Below, one piece after another: positions 10,156 to 21,857 of a stretch of 64,000 nt of DNA (its first letter is position 1; each line of letters opens with the position of its first letter). This DNA is from Periconia sp. R9002. Taxonomy: Eukaryota; Ascomycota; Dothideomycetes; Pleosporales; Periconiaceae. The stretch lies in assembly GCA_023627715.1 (NCBI GenBank), contig JAMAHW010000101.1:1-64000 (forward strand). The letters are read 5' to 3'. Made by a program: the position numbers and the translations under genes. The notes below the pieces were generated by a model that searched no databases, was not told where the DNA came from, and saw only the letters and a program-made list of their open reading frames with translations.

Positions 10156-11450
10156 GGCGGGGTAAAGGGAAGGTGGGGTAGTTGAATGAGGAGAGAGGGA
10201 GAAAGTGGATGTGGGTTATGTTGGGTGGTTGTGGTTGAGGAAGGATGGCTAGATGGACGTGGATATGGGAGAGTTCATTTCGTTTTATTTGCCGTGTAGC
10301 TAGCTAGCTGTCGTTACCTACTTTGTACTTTATGCCGGAGTACATAGTTGTACATACGTAACTAGTTGCGATAGTTAACTGCAATAAACACGGCATGTGA
10401 TGTGAAGAACAGGTTGTCAAAGGGTACAGGGATGCATTAGAGAGGAAATATCTGTTACTTGGACGTAAATAATACACTGTACGCTCGATACACAGCAACA
10501 CCCATCTTTTTCGAGGTTTTGGTTGTGTAATCAATGTTGGTCAGATGTAAGATTCCCAGCGCTACTCATTAGGGGAGGGTCCCCAGGGCTCCCCCAAGGC
10601 TCCCCGTCTCGTCTCGCCTCGCCTCAAGCCGCTCGATTCACCGCAGTCTCATCCAAACAATTCAAGGGTCCACCATCATTAGATTTAACAAAGATAACTA
10701 GGTATCTCAAACGGTACCTGAAAACCACTCATCTACCTGAGGACCTAGTTATGTATCACCCAGAATGAAGACAAACACTCAGACGAAACAGAAAAGTAAA
10801 AAAAAGCCAAAGAAGCATAAAATGGACCAATGGCACCTCGTGATAGTCCCCGATCCCCCTTGTGCCCACCAATCCGCTGTCCCGTAACGTCCACCTTCTT
10901 GCTCCGGCCTAGAATACCACACAGCAAGACTTGGGAAGCATGCAAGCAGCGCACAATGATAGGATGGATCCCCCATGTGGACGGACAGGCAAATAGACAG
11001 TGTACGGTAAGGTAAAAGGCTTGGGTGCCGCAACCAGTCAGTCATCATTCGGTATTGTACAGTTACATATATGTAGTCCGTCTCACTCTTGTCCTCCCCA
11101 ATCCCCGATTCCAGATAACTAGGTATCATACCTACAACATCATCATCTCATCTTCCATCATACCGGACCATCGCGCGTGCCATAAACAACCACACCTCAA
11201 CGTCAATCTCCCCTCGCGCGGCCCATCCAGCTGGGCGGGAACATGGCTGCATTCCCGAGCGAACCAGCCCCTGATCTACGCCGTCGTTTCCCCATAGCCT
11301 GGCCTCGATAGCTACCTATTGTACTGAGTGCATTGCATCGCCTAGTTAACCGTAACGGACCGCATAGGCATAGGCATACAGTAGGCATAGCGAGAGTCAG
11401 AAAATAGTATTGCCCCATTGTTATTGATCCTGTACCGTACCGTGCCTGTC
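10156..11450. other. Divergent intergenic region
   Basis: This lies between the divergent ECT1 and the unknown gene at 11451, so it holds two promoters. No coding frame with convincing composition is present. A short imperfect repeat of CATAGG/TAGGCA units occurs near 11364-11390. Confidence 0.55.
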
Positions 11451-13188
11451 ATGGCTCTGCCCGACGACTCGTCTCCTCCACCTCCCCCTCCGCCAACCCA
11501 TCCGCCGCCTCTACCACAATCATCCTCCCTACACCAACACAACAACAGCAACAGCATCTTCTCTCGTCGCCCCTCCTTCTTCGGCGGCCGCTCCTCCAAA
11601 GTCCCAAAGACCCCGACTGCCTCGGTGCCCCCAGTCATTCAACTGCCTCCCGTTTCCCAGACAAGTCCCCTCGACGCCCTCCCACCCTCCGTCTCCTTCC
11701 CCGATCAATTCCCGCCCAAGGCCGCCGCCATCCTCACCACTCCACCCCGCCATACAAAGACGCCCTCGCGCCACAGCATCTCCTCTACTCTCGGCGACTT
11801 TGGCGTGCAATTGCAACGCTCCCGCAGCGCCTCGATCCGCACAAACGGTACCAACGACTCGTCGGGCAACACCAGCTCTCACACCTCGTCGTCCCACAAG
11901 AGGGCCCCCTCATCCACCGTGGCGCAATCCCTTTCCCCAGATAAAAATGCTTCCTCCGCAAGCACCTCCACCTCCACCTCCACCGCACCCACGCCCCTGA
12001 CAAATGGCTCCTCCAATGCCTCGCGGCCTGCTCTCTCCATATCCACCTTCTCGCGCAACAAGCAGAAGTCTAGCTCCGACCTCCATGCCAGACCCGACAC
12101 GCGCCAAGGAATCGATAAATCCGCTCCCCTCAGCTCCTCCATGACCTCGTCGCGATACTCGTCCGCTACCAAGTCAGACCTGCAACAGGCTCGCCGCCCG
12201 CAAGACATGCACTCGGGCGGCCTTGGTCCTGCCGCCCCTATCGCCCTGCAAGGAGGCAGCAACAGCTCCAGCCCCCACGCCATTTTCCAGCACATCCAGG
12301 AAATGGCCTCCAAACGCATATCCACCTTGGACTACTTGCGCAAGTCGTACGTACCCACCGCCTCCTTCTCCTTCTCAATCCCCTCCTACTGACCCTCCTT
12401 CCAGCCATGAAGGCCGCATATACTGGTTCAACACGCTCCTCTTCTCCAAACAAGACCTCACCCGCCTCCCCTCCTTCACCCCCCGCAACCTCGCCCGCCG
12501 CGCAACCCACTACCTCCTCCTCGGCTTCTCCCTCCCCACCATCCTGGACCTGAATTCCTCCTCCCCCACCGAATACCTCAAAGCCCTCAACGCGCTCCTC
12601 CTCGAATTCGAACAATACCAATCCATCCACCCAGCCGACGGCAGCGCGCCCAGCGGACTCACCCGCGGGCGCATCCCAGGCATGCAAATGTTCAAGCGCG
12701 CCAACATTGGCGGCAAAGGGCGCCGCAGCAGCAGCGCCGCTGACAGCTTCCCGACCCTTGCCTCGCAAATCGGCGGGAACGACTACTTCAACGGCGGTGC
12801 GGTCGGCGGAGGTACAGGCGGCGGCCTCGGATCCTCCCTAGACCCCACCCCCGAAAACGACCTCCTCCTCCCCAACGAATCCTACAGCTACCTCCAGACC
12901 CCGAGTCTCCCCTTCGACCCGGACTTCTTCAGCACCTTCGCCACCCTCTGCGACGTCCTTATCGACTGCTACACCAAGATCCTGGGCCTGTTGAATTCGC
13001 CCGAGGCGGTTGCGCTGGCGGGGAATGGGTTCCCGATTACCGTCGCGGAGCTGTTCAATAAGGCGGATGCGAGGGTCCGCAAGATTATACTTGCTGGTGT
13101 GGTGAGGGAGTTTGAGGAGAGCTGTCGGCAGGGCGTCAAGGCCGAGGTTGGCGGGGTGGGGAAGGTGGTTTTGGGGGGTTTGATGTGA
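11451..13188 (+). CDS. Conserved fungal protein of unknown function
   Basis: Two exons (11451-12346 and 12405-13188; 58-nt intron, donor GTACGT, acceptor TTCCAG) give 559 residues. The first ~275 residues are disordered: proline runs, then Ser/Thr-rich sequence. Residues about 285-400 form a well-ordered region, IFQHIQEMASKRISTLDYLRK joined across the intron to SHEGRIYWFNTLLFSKQDL and ARRATHYLLLGFSLPTILDL. The intron falls inside this block and the splice restores it exactly, which supports the model. A glycine-rich linker leads to a helical C-terminal part (PFDPDFFSTFATLCDVLIDCYTK, then VAELFNKADARVRKIILAG). No signal peptide or membrane segment is seen. I do not recognise the family and assign no function. 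Confidence 0.8.
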
Positions 13189-13849
13189 TGGTTTTACCTC
13201 GTTGCCTTTTTTTCTTCTTCTTCTCTTCGATTGTTGATATAAATTTTGCATTTTTTTCTTTCTTGGTTTGGGGGTAACACAACGGGGGGAGGGGAAGGGG
13301 GTTTTTTTTTCCTCCTTTCACGAACGAATTTCCGAGATATGATACCAATAGGTTGTTACACGGCATAGGTACCAGGTAGACACCCAAAACGAGAGGGAGG
13401 GGGTGGAGTGGATATGTGAGAGAGAGAGAGAAAGAGAAAGAGATGTCGCGACATCGTTGAGCTGGGTACCTACCCAGGTGGGCAGGTAGGTAGGGTGACG
13501 AAATGCATTCGGACATTGGTGGTGTCATGGCGTCAAAGAGGATTGTTATATATCTACGTATATATGTAGATGTTCATTCTATATATCTTTTCGGATGGAT
13601 GGGTGATTAAACCATATGTTTGTTTATGCAGTGTTTGGGTGATTTGTTTTAATTTTCCATTTTTGTTTTCCTTTTTTTGGGAGGGCATGTATGTATAGGT
13701 AGGTACATAGGTATGGAGGATTTCACTTACACTCCGCGTACCGTTTACCCCAACCACACCCCACCCAAGGGCACGCGCGTATACCATTTCCCCCCATCAC
13801 ATCAACCAAACAAGGTGCGAAATCTCAATCCAACCCCCCTTCCCCGCGT
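13189..13849. other. Convergent intergenic region, 3' UTRs
   Basis: This separates the convergent unknown gene and ARD1. It is T-rich at the left, followed by GA-rich simple sequence (about 13419-13442) and short GGTAGGTA repeats. No gene is supported. Confidence 0.6.
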
Positions 13850-14872
13850 TTACGCCCCAGCAACCTCACTCCGCTCCACCAACTCGCCCACCCCCAATCC
13901 GCGTCCCACCTTAACCTTCCTCAAATCCCCCTTCTCCCCCTCTCCATCTCCCTTCTTCCCTTCACTACCAACTCCCTCCCCCTCATCCACGCCCTCGCTC
14001 TCCCCATCCTCTTCTTTCAACCCCGCCAACTCCATCCGCATACTATACGCATCTTCCCCGTCGGCGTAGTAGCTCGCCTCGATCTTGTCGACGGTGAAAC
14101 CCAGCGTGTCGCGGTAGAGATGCAGCGCTGCTGTGTTGGAGACGCGGACGTGGAGGGAGACGTAGTGCGCTGAGAAGGTTTGGGACATTGCGCGCTCTGT
14201 TGTGGGTGTGCGGTTAGTTGGGTAAGGGGTGAGGGGGGAAGAGACGTGTATAGATGGGATGGAGAGGGTGAAAGAGAAGAGAGAAAGTCACTTACGGCTC
14301 TGACGCATGAGCTTCTCGGCGAGACCGAGGCGTCGGTGCGTGCGCATCACGGAGAGGGAGGTGATGTGTCCGTGGGCGACGCCGTCGGTGGGTTCTTCCT
14401 CCATCTTGGCGAGGACGTAGCCGACGATTTTGGGGGGGTCGTAGGGGGTTTTTGGCGGGCGGGAGACCTGTGTTGGGGAAGGGGGTGGCGGTTAGTGGTG
14501 GGTTGTTGGCGGATGGGGGTATGGGTTCTTCTTTTTTTCGGACTCGTCTGTTGGTGGTTTTGTCGTCGTGCATGTTTGAGACAGAGTCTTGCGGTTCTTT
14601 GAGTGGTTTTCCGGCTCCTACCTCCTTGCACTATACCAACACTTCAAATGTTGTGGAATGACGGACGAACACAAGTTGACAAAATGGCAATCAAGAAAAC
14701 GGGAAGAAAAAAGCAAACTAAAAGCACTTACATCTACAGCTACGTAGCTCAACTGTGGCCAGCTCATCGCATGGTAGAGATAGTACTTGCAAAAGTAGTT
14801 CTCGGGCAGGTTCGTGATGTTGGCGAGCTGCACGTGAGGAATGTCCTCTGGACGCAAAACACGGATATCCAT
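13850..14872 (-). CDS. ARD1: N-terminal acetyltransferase A catalytic subunit ARD1/NAA10
   Basis: Three exons (14872-14732, 14467-14296, 14196-13850) encode 219 residues. The protein begins [20 protein letters not shown] and [20 protein letters not shown], diagnostic of the NatA catalytic subunit. The acetyl-CoA-binding segment is [13 protein letters not shown] (R/QxxGxG/A pattern), followed by [19 protein letters not shown] and [11 protein letters not shown]. NatA co-translationally acetylates protein N-termini at the ribosome together with the NAA15/NAT1 scaffold. The C-terminal ~80 residues are acidic and Gly/Glu/Lys-rich, as in other fungal ARD1 proteins, and probably disordered. The first intron is long for this window (264 nt); the second is 99 nt. 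All junctions keep frame. Confidence 0.93.
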
Positions 14873-15661
14873 GGTCTTTTGCTTCCTCTCTTTCTCTCCA
14901 AATATATCTCTTGAACTTTGGTGGGCTTCTTTACCCTCTTTCTTCTTTTCCTGCTCTTTTCGCTGCTCCTGTGACTGCCTCTCGGTTACCGTACGTGGAG
15001 CTTATTTTTTTTCTCTTACTCCAAATTTTTCCGGTTTGGATGGAGAAATTGAGAGGTTCAATTCTGCAAGTTTCGAAGTGGGATGTTTGGCTCCGCGAAA
15101 ATGGCCTGGGTAAGGTTGAATTGGTGTCCAATTCAGGCTCGGGTACGGCTGTTGATGTTGTAGTACCGTAGAATTGAGGTCGAGAGGTCGTGGGGCTCGT
15201 GCGTCGAGAGCTTAGCGGATGAGGTAATCCCGGTCCTCACGGGTCACGTGGTTTGTAGGAGTCTCTGCATGTGGACATCAGCATGCGCACTGCATAGACA
15301 TGTGTGACAATGTGCACGTATGCCCCTAAGATTAATCACTGAATTGGAGGGGTAAATAGATCTTTTTTTTGCGAGGGAAGAACTTATTACTAGGTCAATG
15401 CATCAATGATGCCCACCGTTACCAAACTTCAAGTTTGTAACAGTAATCACTGATCATTGATAAATGAAAAGAAATTGAACAAAATTACGGTTGAATTGAT
15501 ACATCAAATACCGTCATTTTTAGGTAAATCTGGGAACCTTACTCATTAAACTTGTAGCTGCTTTTAGAGAGAATACAGCAAAATAAACCCAAAATTTATA
15601 AGATTGATATCAATACAATGAACGACATAAACATACTGCTCATGAACGCACGTTGGGATGA
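14873..15661. other. Intergenic, ARD1 promoter region
   Basis: This holds the ARD1 5' region. A palindromic CACGTG (E-box type) lies at 15245-15250, 373 bp upstream of the ARD1 start. The right half becomes AT-rich. No coding frame is supported. Confidence 0.5.
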
Positions 15662-17964
15662 TTAATTTGCAACCAGCTCTTCTACCTGCTTCTTGCAGAC
15701 TTCCAGAAACCCCTCACTTGCCGGGATTGAAATCGCCGTCTTGATACCAAGTTCCGTCGCGACAAAATACAAGATGCGATTCAGCCATTCCCTTCGAGCC
15801 GCAACGTCGATTCGTGCGGGCTTGGTGATTGATAGTCCGGACGATGGAAAACTTATCTGAGAATCGAAAGGATGAGTAGGTGATGTGTCGTAGAGGTGGA
15901 GTTTGGATTTTGGGGATAGATGAAGGGAGATTTGTGAAGAATATGGTGGGGGAGAGTGAGTCGTTGGAGCTCCCGACGAATTTTTATCAGATGAATTATT
16001 CGTCTGCGACGCGATGCCTAGACCGTGATGAAATGATATTGGGGAACTGTCTGATGTGGTGACAATAGGCTGAGATGGTATGGGAGCGTTACTTGAAAAT
16101 GGTGATATAGATTCAGACGAGGGTGGCACCGCATCTGGTAAGTTTGGAGACGATTTGTTACTCTGGGGTGGCGTTGCTGGTAGCCCCGAATCCGGAACGA
16201 AGCCGTTTTTGAGCACTGCATCCATGATGCCAAGTGGCCATGTCATTATGTACCCACGCATCCCGATCAAGTCGTGATCTATCTTTCCATAGACTGGAGC
16301 GTTAAAAATGGCGAAAATAAACGAAGTGCTTTTCTCCACCATGTTTACCAATTGCGTGGTTGCGAAGCCGTGGTTGATCTGCAGACTTGCATTGTCGAGC
16401 GCCCTTGACGTACGCTTGCCTCTTTGTGGGGAGGGTGAATGGTGGTTCAAACTTTCAAAGTCGTCGACCGGTGACAACTTAAACATCCAATTGAGTATCT
16501 CCAGTAAGTCTCTCAGTACCAGGATCCGGGTCGTGCGATAGAATACCCATGTCCAGCATCTCCTCAGCTCTACCTGGGTATGTATTTCTTTAGGTGATCC
16601 TCGACTATTCAGAAATAAATCTCGCCAATTGGGATCATACGTTGCTCGAGCATGAGCTGTGTTGCGTTCCATGTGACAGCGCCACCCGCGAGGTATTGTT
16701 GTTTCCCACGAATTCAAATCAGCGTCCAGTTGAAGATAACTTTGGAGGTATTCGTATAGATCAGCTCTACTCCTGGGACAATCTGAACTGTGCTTTGTCT
16801 CGTGCCACCTCGCATGCAACTCGGTTACCCTGTGTACTAGGAGTAATAACGCGGCACTAGAGCCGCTGGACAAAGCCTCGATGTATTTCTGCATCGCAAC
16901 AATATCCGCTCTGGGGATTGGAGGCATGATCCCGTGGTGCAGAGCGCTTACAAGCAATTGCCAAACGATTAGCTAATGTCATGTCAGTGATTCACTCAAA
17001 AGACACGTTTGCTAGTGATTAGAAGCACACCTCGAATAATCGTGCAGTGTGGCTATCCGCATAGAATTCTTCAAGACTTCGAAGTTGTAGGAGAGCCTTA
17101 GCACCACGATCGTGCGCTTGACAGGTGCCCATAATAGTCTGCGGTTGCAGCAGCATCTTCTGGTAAAACATCAGCAATTGTATGTAAGAAGAATCACACT
17201 CATACACCGAGCACCCCCATGAAATAAACTGCGCAGAGAGCATCGTTAGAGGAGGCCAGGGTTTTATTGGCAATAGTTGCTTGAAGTAGCTTGATACTTT
17301 TCGCTGCGCATTCTTCAGCAAGAGGAAGAGCTTGGGGGGCATTGCATCGATTAGCAAAATTGCCGTAAGAGACTGAATCTATTATCGTTACTAGGCATGA
17401 GCCTTTTCCCGCTTTCTCATACAAGTAGGGAATGAAATCCCACATGGCATCTGATGGCTCGTCGCACGACGAATTCGGGGTCTCAGGGATGACAAAATCG
17501 TAGACGAAACGTTCGTAAGCTAGACGCCGCAAGTCGTACGGCATGGGTGCGATTGATATTGCGTTGAAATTTGCTGGATATGCTGAGAGCTCATGGTGTT
17601 GAGGAGGGGAGTCTCTGCTGCTATGAATGCTGTTTGAGCGGCGTGTCGAAGGTGTCGGATCAGCCGAGGATATAGCGCTTTCGCTGTGATTTCGTTGATG
17701 TGATCTTGATCGTTTTCGCCATGATTCTTCTGCTTTCTGCGCTGCGAACGCAGTTTGGTTGCGGAATAAAAGATCGGCTTGGTCTCGATATCTGCATTCG
17801 TGTCCTGCTTTACTGCAGCGTATACACACCGGCTTGCCCTCATCACACTGTCGAAGATACTAGTCAGTGCATGATTGGGTCTGAGATGCTCAATGACTGA
17901 CCTTTACTTTCTTTGCTCGACATGGATCGCAGCCTTTGCTCGGTCTACCGCGATAAGATGACAT
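15662..17964 (-). CDS. Zn2Cys6 fungal transcription factor
   Basis: Four exons (17964-17902, 17847-17206, 17159-17031, 16972-15662) encode 714 residues. The N-terminus is a complete Zn2Cys6 binuclear cluster: CDPCRAKKVKC is split by intron 1 and continues CDEGKPVCIRCSKAGHEC, giving the spacing C-x2-C-x6-C-x6-C-x2-C-x6-C. A basic linker follows, then a helical middle region of the type found in fungal specific transcription factors, including residues such as PSDAMWDFIPYLYEKAGKGS and HDRGAKALLQLRSLEEFYAD. A Ser/Pro-rich stretch near the C-terminus may be an activation region. Introns are 54, 46 and 58 nt. The regulated pathway cannot be told from sequence; the nearest downstream-facing genes are the secreted proteins that start at 20.4 kb, which makes them candidate targets by position only. 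Confidence 0.9.
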
Positions 17965-18492
17965 AGCGAAATCTTTTGTGGTTGTTTGTGCGATTCACAC
18001 GGCTACAAAGCCCAGGGGAGGTTTAAACACACAAGTCTGTCATGTTGTCAGCGTAATCCATGAACGTAGGATACGTAGCTAGAAACCCAGTTGTTACGCT
18101 ATGTCACAAGACAAAAACTCCTCAGGGTTGGTCGTTGATTGTCACAGAGACATAGTTTTCAAACTCTTCCAGCAAGACCAGCCGGAGAAGTGCTTCTAGC
18201 AGAGTGTCTGGAGACGCTGAGCTTCGGCGAGCTCAAACTAGCTCGTGGTCTTAACAACCTGCTCTTCGATGTACGTCGTGTTGCATGTTTGTTAGTCGGC
18301 CCGAAATATATAATTTACCTACCGTTCTCACCCACCGTGAATGGGTTGATGATCTCAAGACAGCACGGCGAGGACAGTGACTTTTCTGCATTCTCATTTG
18401 ACAATCCATGATCTCATGCTTTTTTTTTTGCGCAACTACGACGTAGGAAGAAGGGCAAATTAATTATGATAGTTCTTTCTCACACAGAGGGG

Positions 18493-18630
18493 TGACACGC
18501 CGGGTGATGACAGGTAGGAAGATCTCACAACCTCTACAAACTAGAGGCTTTGCAACCTTGGTCCGCTGTATGTGATTTGCCTATCTCGCCAGTACACTAC
18601 CTGCTCAACCTGTCACCACCCAGCGTGTCA
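18493..18630. repeat. 138-bp segment bounded by imperfect 23-bp inverted repeats
   Basis: The left arm 18493-18515 begins TGACACGCCGGGTGATGACA. The reverse complement of the right arm 18608-18630 begins TGACACGCTGGGTGGTGACA. The two arms match at 21 of 23 positions and the differences are both transitions. The layout resembles a small non-autonomous (MITE-like) element, but I see no clear target-site duplication and no second copy in the window. Confidence 0.6.
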
Positions 18631-20147
18631 GGAGTCTGCAATAGCACGTGCATTCCATCTGATAAATCTATAAAAATAAATTGGTCATCTTTTCAATCGG
18701 TTTCGTAATTGCCACACCAGTGGAATTCTATTACACAACTCTCCCCATGTGTGCAATGGCTGTAACGTGTTAACACACTTCTGATTATTTGTTATCTTTG
18801 CATCTTTTGTGAAAGAATTTCCCTTTGTCAAATGATTTAACTGCCAACTTTAGGTGCCAAATACTCAAAGCGTGTCCTTTTTAAATTGCCTGCACGGCTT
18901 TGCGTGTTGTTTCTCCGCATACCCAGAACAACAGAATCTGTGTATATTTTGCAACATCCTCACTTTCAACCATATGTCAGTAGTCAATCACATTCAAAAC
19001 ACTGAATCAGTAGTCAAGCTCATGTTTTACAGATGCTCTTCAGTCTCGAGAATGAAGTGAATTGCTAGAATGTAGCGGAAGACCGGATAACTCATACTAA
19101 ACTCTGTACGGTTAGCCTATGCGTGACATACACGTGCAAATTCGGCTGCAAGTTACATATGTAACGCCACTTGAAACAGGCTTCAAAGTAGGTAGAATAG
19201 CTACACTTCGATCGTATCTAAGATATACTGTCTTCCTGATCCAGCAAGTACAATCTTTGTTGCTCGTTAAGGCTGCATGGCTGCATGGCTGCACGGACGA
19301 TATGTTGGTATCGCATTGATTTACGGACATGCAGGGGGTTGGCACATCGGGACGCCTCATATCGGGGTTCACTTCAGCGTTGTTTTCATACCAACCAGAG
19401 GTCCTATTGGCGCCGATACAGCGAGCGCTTACATCGCTATGCGATGGACTAATACTGAATCCTTGATACAAGCCAGAAGTTGGACCTTTACCTCCGTTGG
19501 ATACATTAGGGAGTGAACCAACCTCTAGATATGCGAGGTCCCGTTGTCCGAGCATCCAGTAGTTCTGGGCCTTTTCTCTACATGGAGTTGTAAACGAGGT
19601 TCTTTGTATGGCATGAACCAATAGAACACCCTTGATCACGCCCGGTTTCAATAGGGCAGGGCGGGATGCCCTAGTACTTCCGTCAGTCTGTAGGTACTAG
19701 GTACATATTACAAACTGTAGAAATGGTGGCGTTTCTCTGAGTTGGCTTTGAGCAGATATGGACATTTAGCGACGAAAAGTCTTACATCAGAGTTGCGGCG
19801 ATATTAAAGGCTCACGCTGACCGGCATCTTATGCAGGAACACGGCATTTGGATCGATCTAGCGATGCGACAAAAATGAAGAATGGTTATGATGGGCTGGC
19901 TGTCTCCCACTGCTGCAGCGATATAGAGGGGTGTTAATAATCATTCTCCATAAGTTAGAATCAACTAGTCCGTCGGGTATTGAAGTTACTGCAAGTTACT
20001 GCATACGTACAATGGAAAATCCTTACGAGAGATTCTATTCCAAAACAAGACGCGCTCTTGTCATCAATACGAAGAATCCTAGTTCGCAGCCAATGAGCAA
20101 TCAGGATATCACCTCACAGTTTCGGTCATCATGCAAAAATTCCAAGA

Positions 20148-20193
20148 GACTAATTTCTCGGTGCATTTTCAAAAACCCACCGAGAAATTAGTC
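20148..20193. repeat. Perfect 16-bp inverted repeat with 14-nt loop
   Basis: GACTAATTTCTCGGTG (20148-20163) is followed after 14 nt by its exact reverse complement (20178-20193). It would form a stable hairpin in single-stranded DNA or RNA. It lies 168 bp upstream of the secreted VOC gene, so it may be in that gene's promoter or 5' UTR. Confidence 0.9.
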
Positions 20194-20361
20194 CTTCCCA
20201 AATCGCATTCGTGTGCCAGCCATCTCTCACCACAAAAAATGTCTGAATTTCGAAATAAATAATCAGCCTGGCCCCATCATGTATGAAATTGAGAATCCAG
20301 GACATCCTCACCCACCATTCGTCCGTGAATCAGTTCTTCTCCTTCGATCGCTACAACAAAC

Positions 20362-21075
20362 ATGAAGCTGTCCAACATCATTTCCGGGGTTTTACCTTTG
20401 GTGACCGCACCCTTGGTCGCCGGATGCGGCGGCGGCGAAGCCCACATCGAACGTGCCGACGTCGACACCGGCAATGCAACCATGTGGTTTGCTCCAGATT
20501 GCAGCCCCATTCCCGGCTTCGAAAAGTACGGTACCAACCACTTCAGCATCATCACTCAAGACCTCGACAAAACGGTCGAATTCTACTCGAAGGCTTTCGG
20601 AATGAGGCTCGTGTTCGTATTCAGCCCGATTCCCGAATTCAAGACTGCATATCTCGGACACAACACTGCAAACTTTCCCTCTTGCCAGGCATGGGCGGGA
20701 AGCGCAGTAGGACAAAGGGGCCAGATTGAGCTTCTGTGGCTCAAGGATCCGACTTCGAAGCTCGCTCCCACCACCCAGCAAGCGGGCACCTTTTCTCACA
20801 TTGGAATCTTCACCCCTGATGTCGCGGGAGCCTGCAACCGTGTTGCTTCCCTGGGTGGCAAGATCTTGAAACCGGCAGGAGAATACATTAAATCGTTGGA
20901 TAGCCCGATTGGAATTGCATACGGCCTGGATCCTACCAGAATCCAGCACTGGGACGATGCGAAGAAAGCGGCTCTTATTGAGGGATTCAAATCCCCTGCC
21001 GCAGGCATCAAAAACTTCTGCTTCGCAACCGATCTGGATGGAAATCTTCTTGAAATCCAGCCAGTGGCTGCATAG
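20362..21075 (+). CDS. Secreted glyoxalase I-like (VOC) metalloprotein
   Basis: Single exon, 237 residues. It starts with a signal peptide (MKLSNIISGVLPLVTAPLVA), possibly followed by a short GCGGGE linker. The mature part is a two-module vicinal-oxygen-chelate fold closely resembling lactoylglutathione lyase: NHFSIITQDLDKTVEFYSKA, FGMRLV, QIELLW, FSHIGIFTPDV, and FATDLDGNLLEIQPV at the C-terminus. The four residues expected to bind the metal are all present (H60, E123, H146, E231). Glyoxalase I normally converts the methylglyoxal-glutathione adduct to S-lactoylglutathione in the cytosol, so an export signal is unusual; the real substrate outside the cell is unknown. A perfect hairpin lies just upstream. 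The next gene also codes for a secreted protein. Confidence 0.85.
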   Translation: MKLSNIISGVLPLVTAPLVAGCGGGEAHIERADVDTGNATMWFAPDCSPIPGFEKYGTNHFSIITQDLDKTVEFYSKAFGMRLVFVFSPIPEFKTAYLGHNTANFPSCQAWAGSAVGQRGQIELLWLKDPTSKLAPTTQQAGTFSHIGIFTPDVAGACNRVASLGGKILKPAGEYIKSLDSPIGIAYGLDPTRIQHWDDAKKAALIEGFKSPAAGIKNFCFATDLDGNLLEIQPVAA

Positions 21076-21857
21076 TTTATCACACGGACAGCCGGAGTTT
21101 CTAATATTAGACTTTGGGGGTTTTCAAGCACATTTAATGCCAGCATGTAGACGAATGACGTTGAATTCTTCAGTAATAATACTATTCTGTATATATCTCG
21201 CGCATAGGGCAAAATGGTCGATCAAGGAAGCATCATGTATTTGTAGCTCAATGAGAACCTCGCGTATTATATATCAATCGAGAATCTGACTCTAGAACAA
21301 TCTAGCAATCTCATAGGTATGCATGTGGTTCAAATCTCAAACGATGGATCACACGCTGTAAGGCCCATTTCGCTTTCTGATTGTCTCATCTAACCCACGT
21401 TGATTGTTCCTACACACCCGAACGAGTGTTTGGATATCTGCCTACACAATACCCATTTAATGAGGATTTCATCTGGGTTATAGGGATCAATATTTGGCTG
21501 CGGCGTAGCATGTTCAATTTCGCACGACATAATTCCTAGAATTGGTAGATCACGGCTCCCGCGACTCTTTCGAATACAAAAAGAAGCATCGAAGCGGCGA
21601 TGCCCCCACTCCTGCCCCACAAACGCGCGCCGAACCGCATGCGTATCATAACGGGAACGCTGCTCTTTATGTGGGCCACTTGTCTATTGGCCAATTTGGG
21701 ATATACATCGACCACCTTTCGGGAAATTAAATGCTCGCGGCTAAATACTACAGAGAGCTCACAACGTATATAACAGAAGAACGATTTGCAAGTCGTGATG
21801 GAATGACCGTGCCCTTGATACTAAACTGTCTTGAAAATACTATAAAATTGGGCAACA
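21076..21857. other. Intergenic, DUF8021 promoter region
   Basis: No gene seen. A TATAAAA sequence at 21841-21847 is only about 10 bp from the downstream ATG, too close to be an ordinary TATA box for that start; GTATATAAC near 21767 is a better-spaced candidate. Confidence 0.45.

Larger units (their letters stand above)
17965..20361. other. Intergenic, gene-free 2.4 kb
   Basis: Somewhat AT-rich, with no supported gene. The 179-codon minus-strand frame at 19112-19651 shows no recognisable domain. Two structured elements, an imperfect inverted repeat and a perfect hairpin, are listed separately. Confidence 0.55.

Noticed and set aside
11529..12768. Several long minus-strand frames opposite the unknown gene
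   Set aside because: They mirror the Pro/Ser-rich coding strand; the plus strand has the ordered region and a frame-keeping intron.
19112..19651. 179-codon open frame on the minus strand
   Set aside because: No recognisable motif, scattered cysteines without pattern, overlapping plus-strand frames of similar size and no splice partners.
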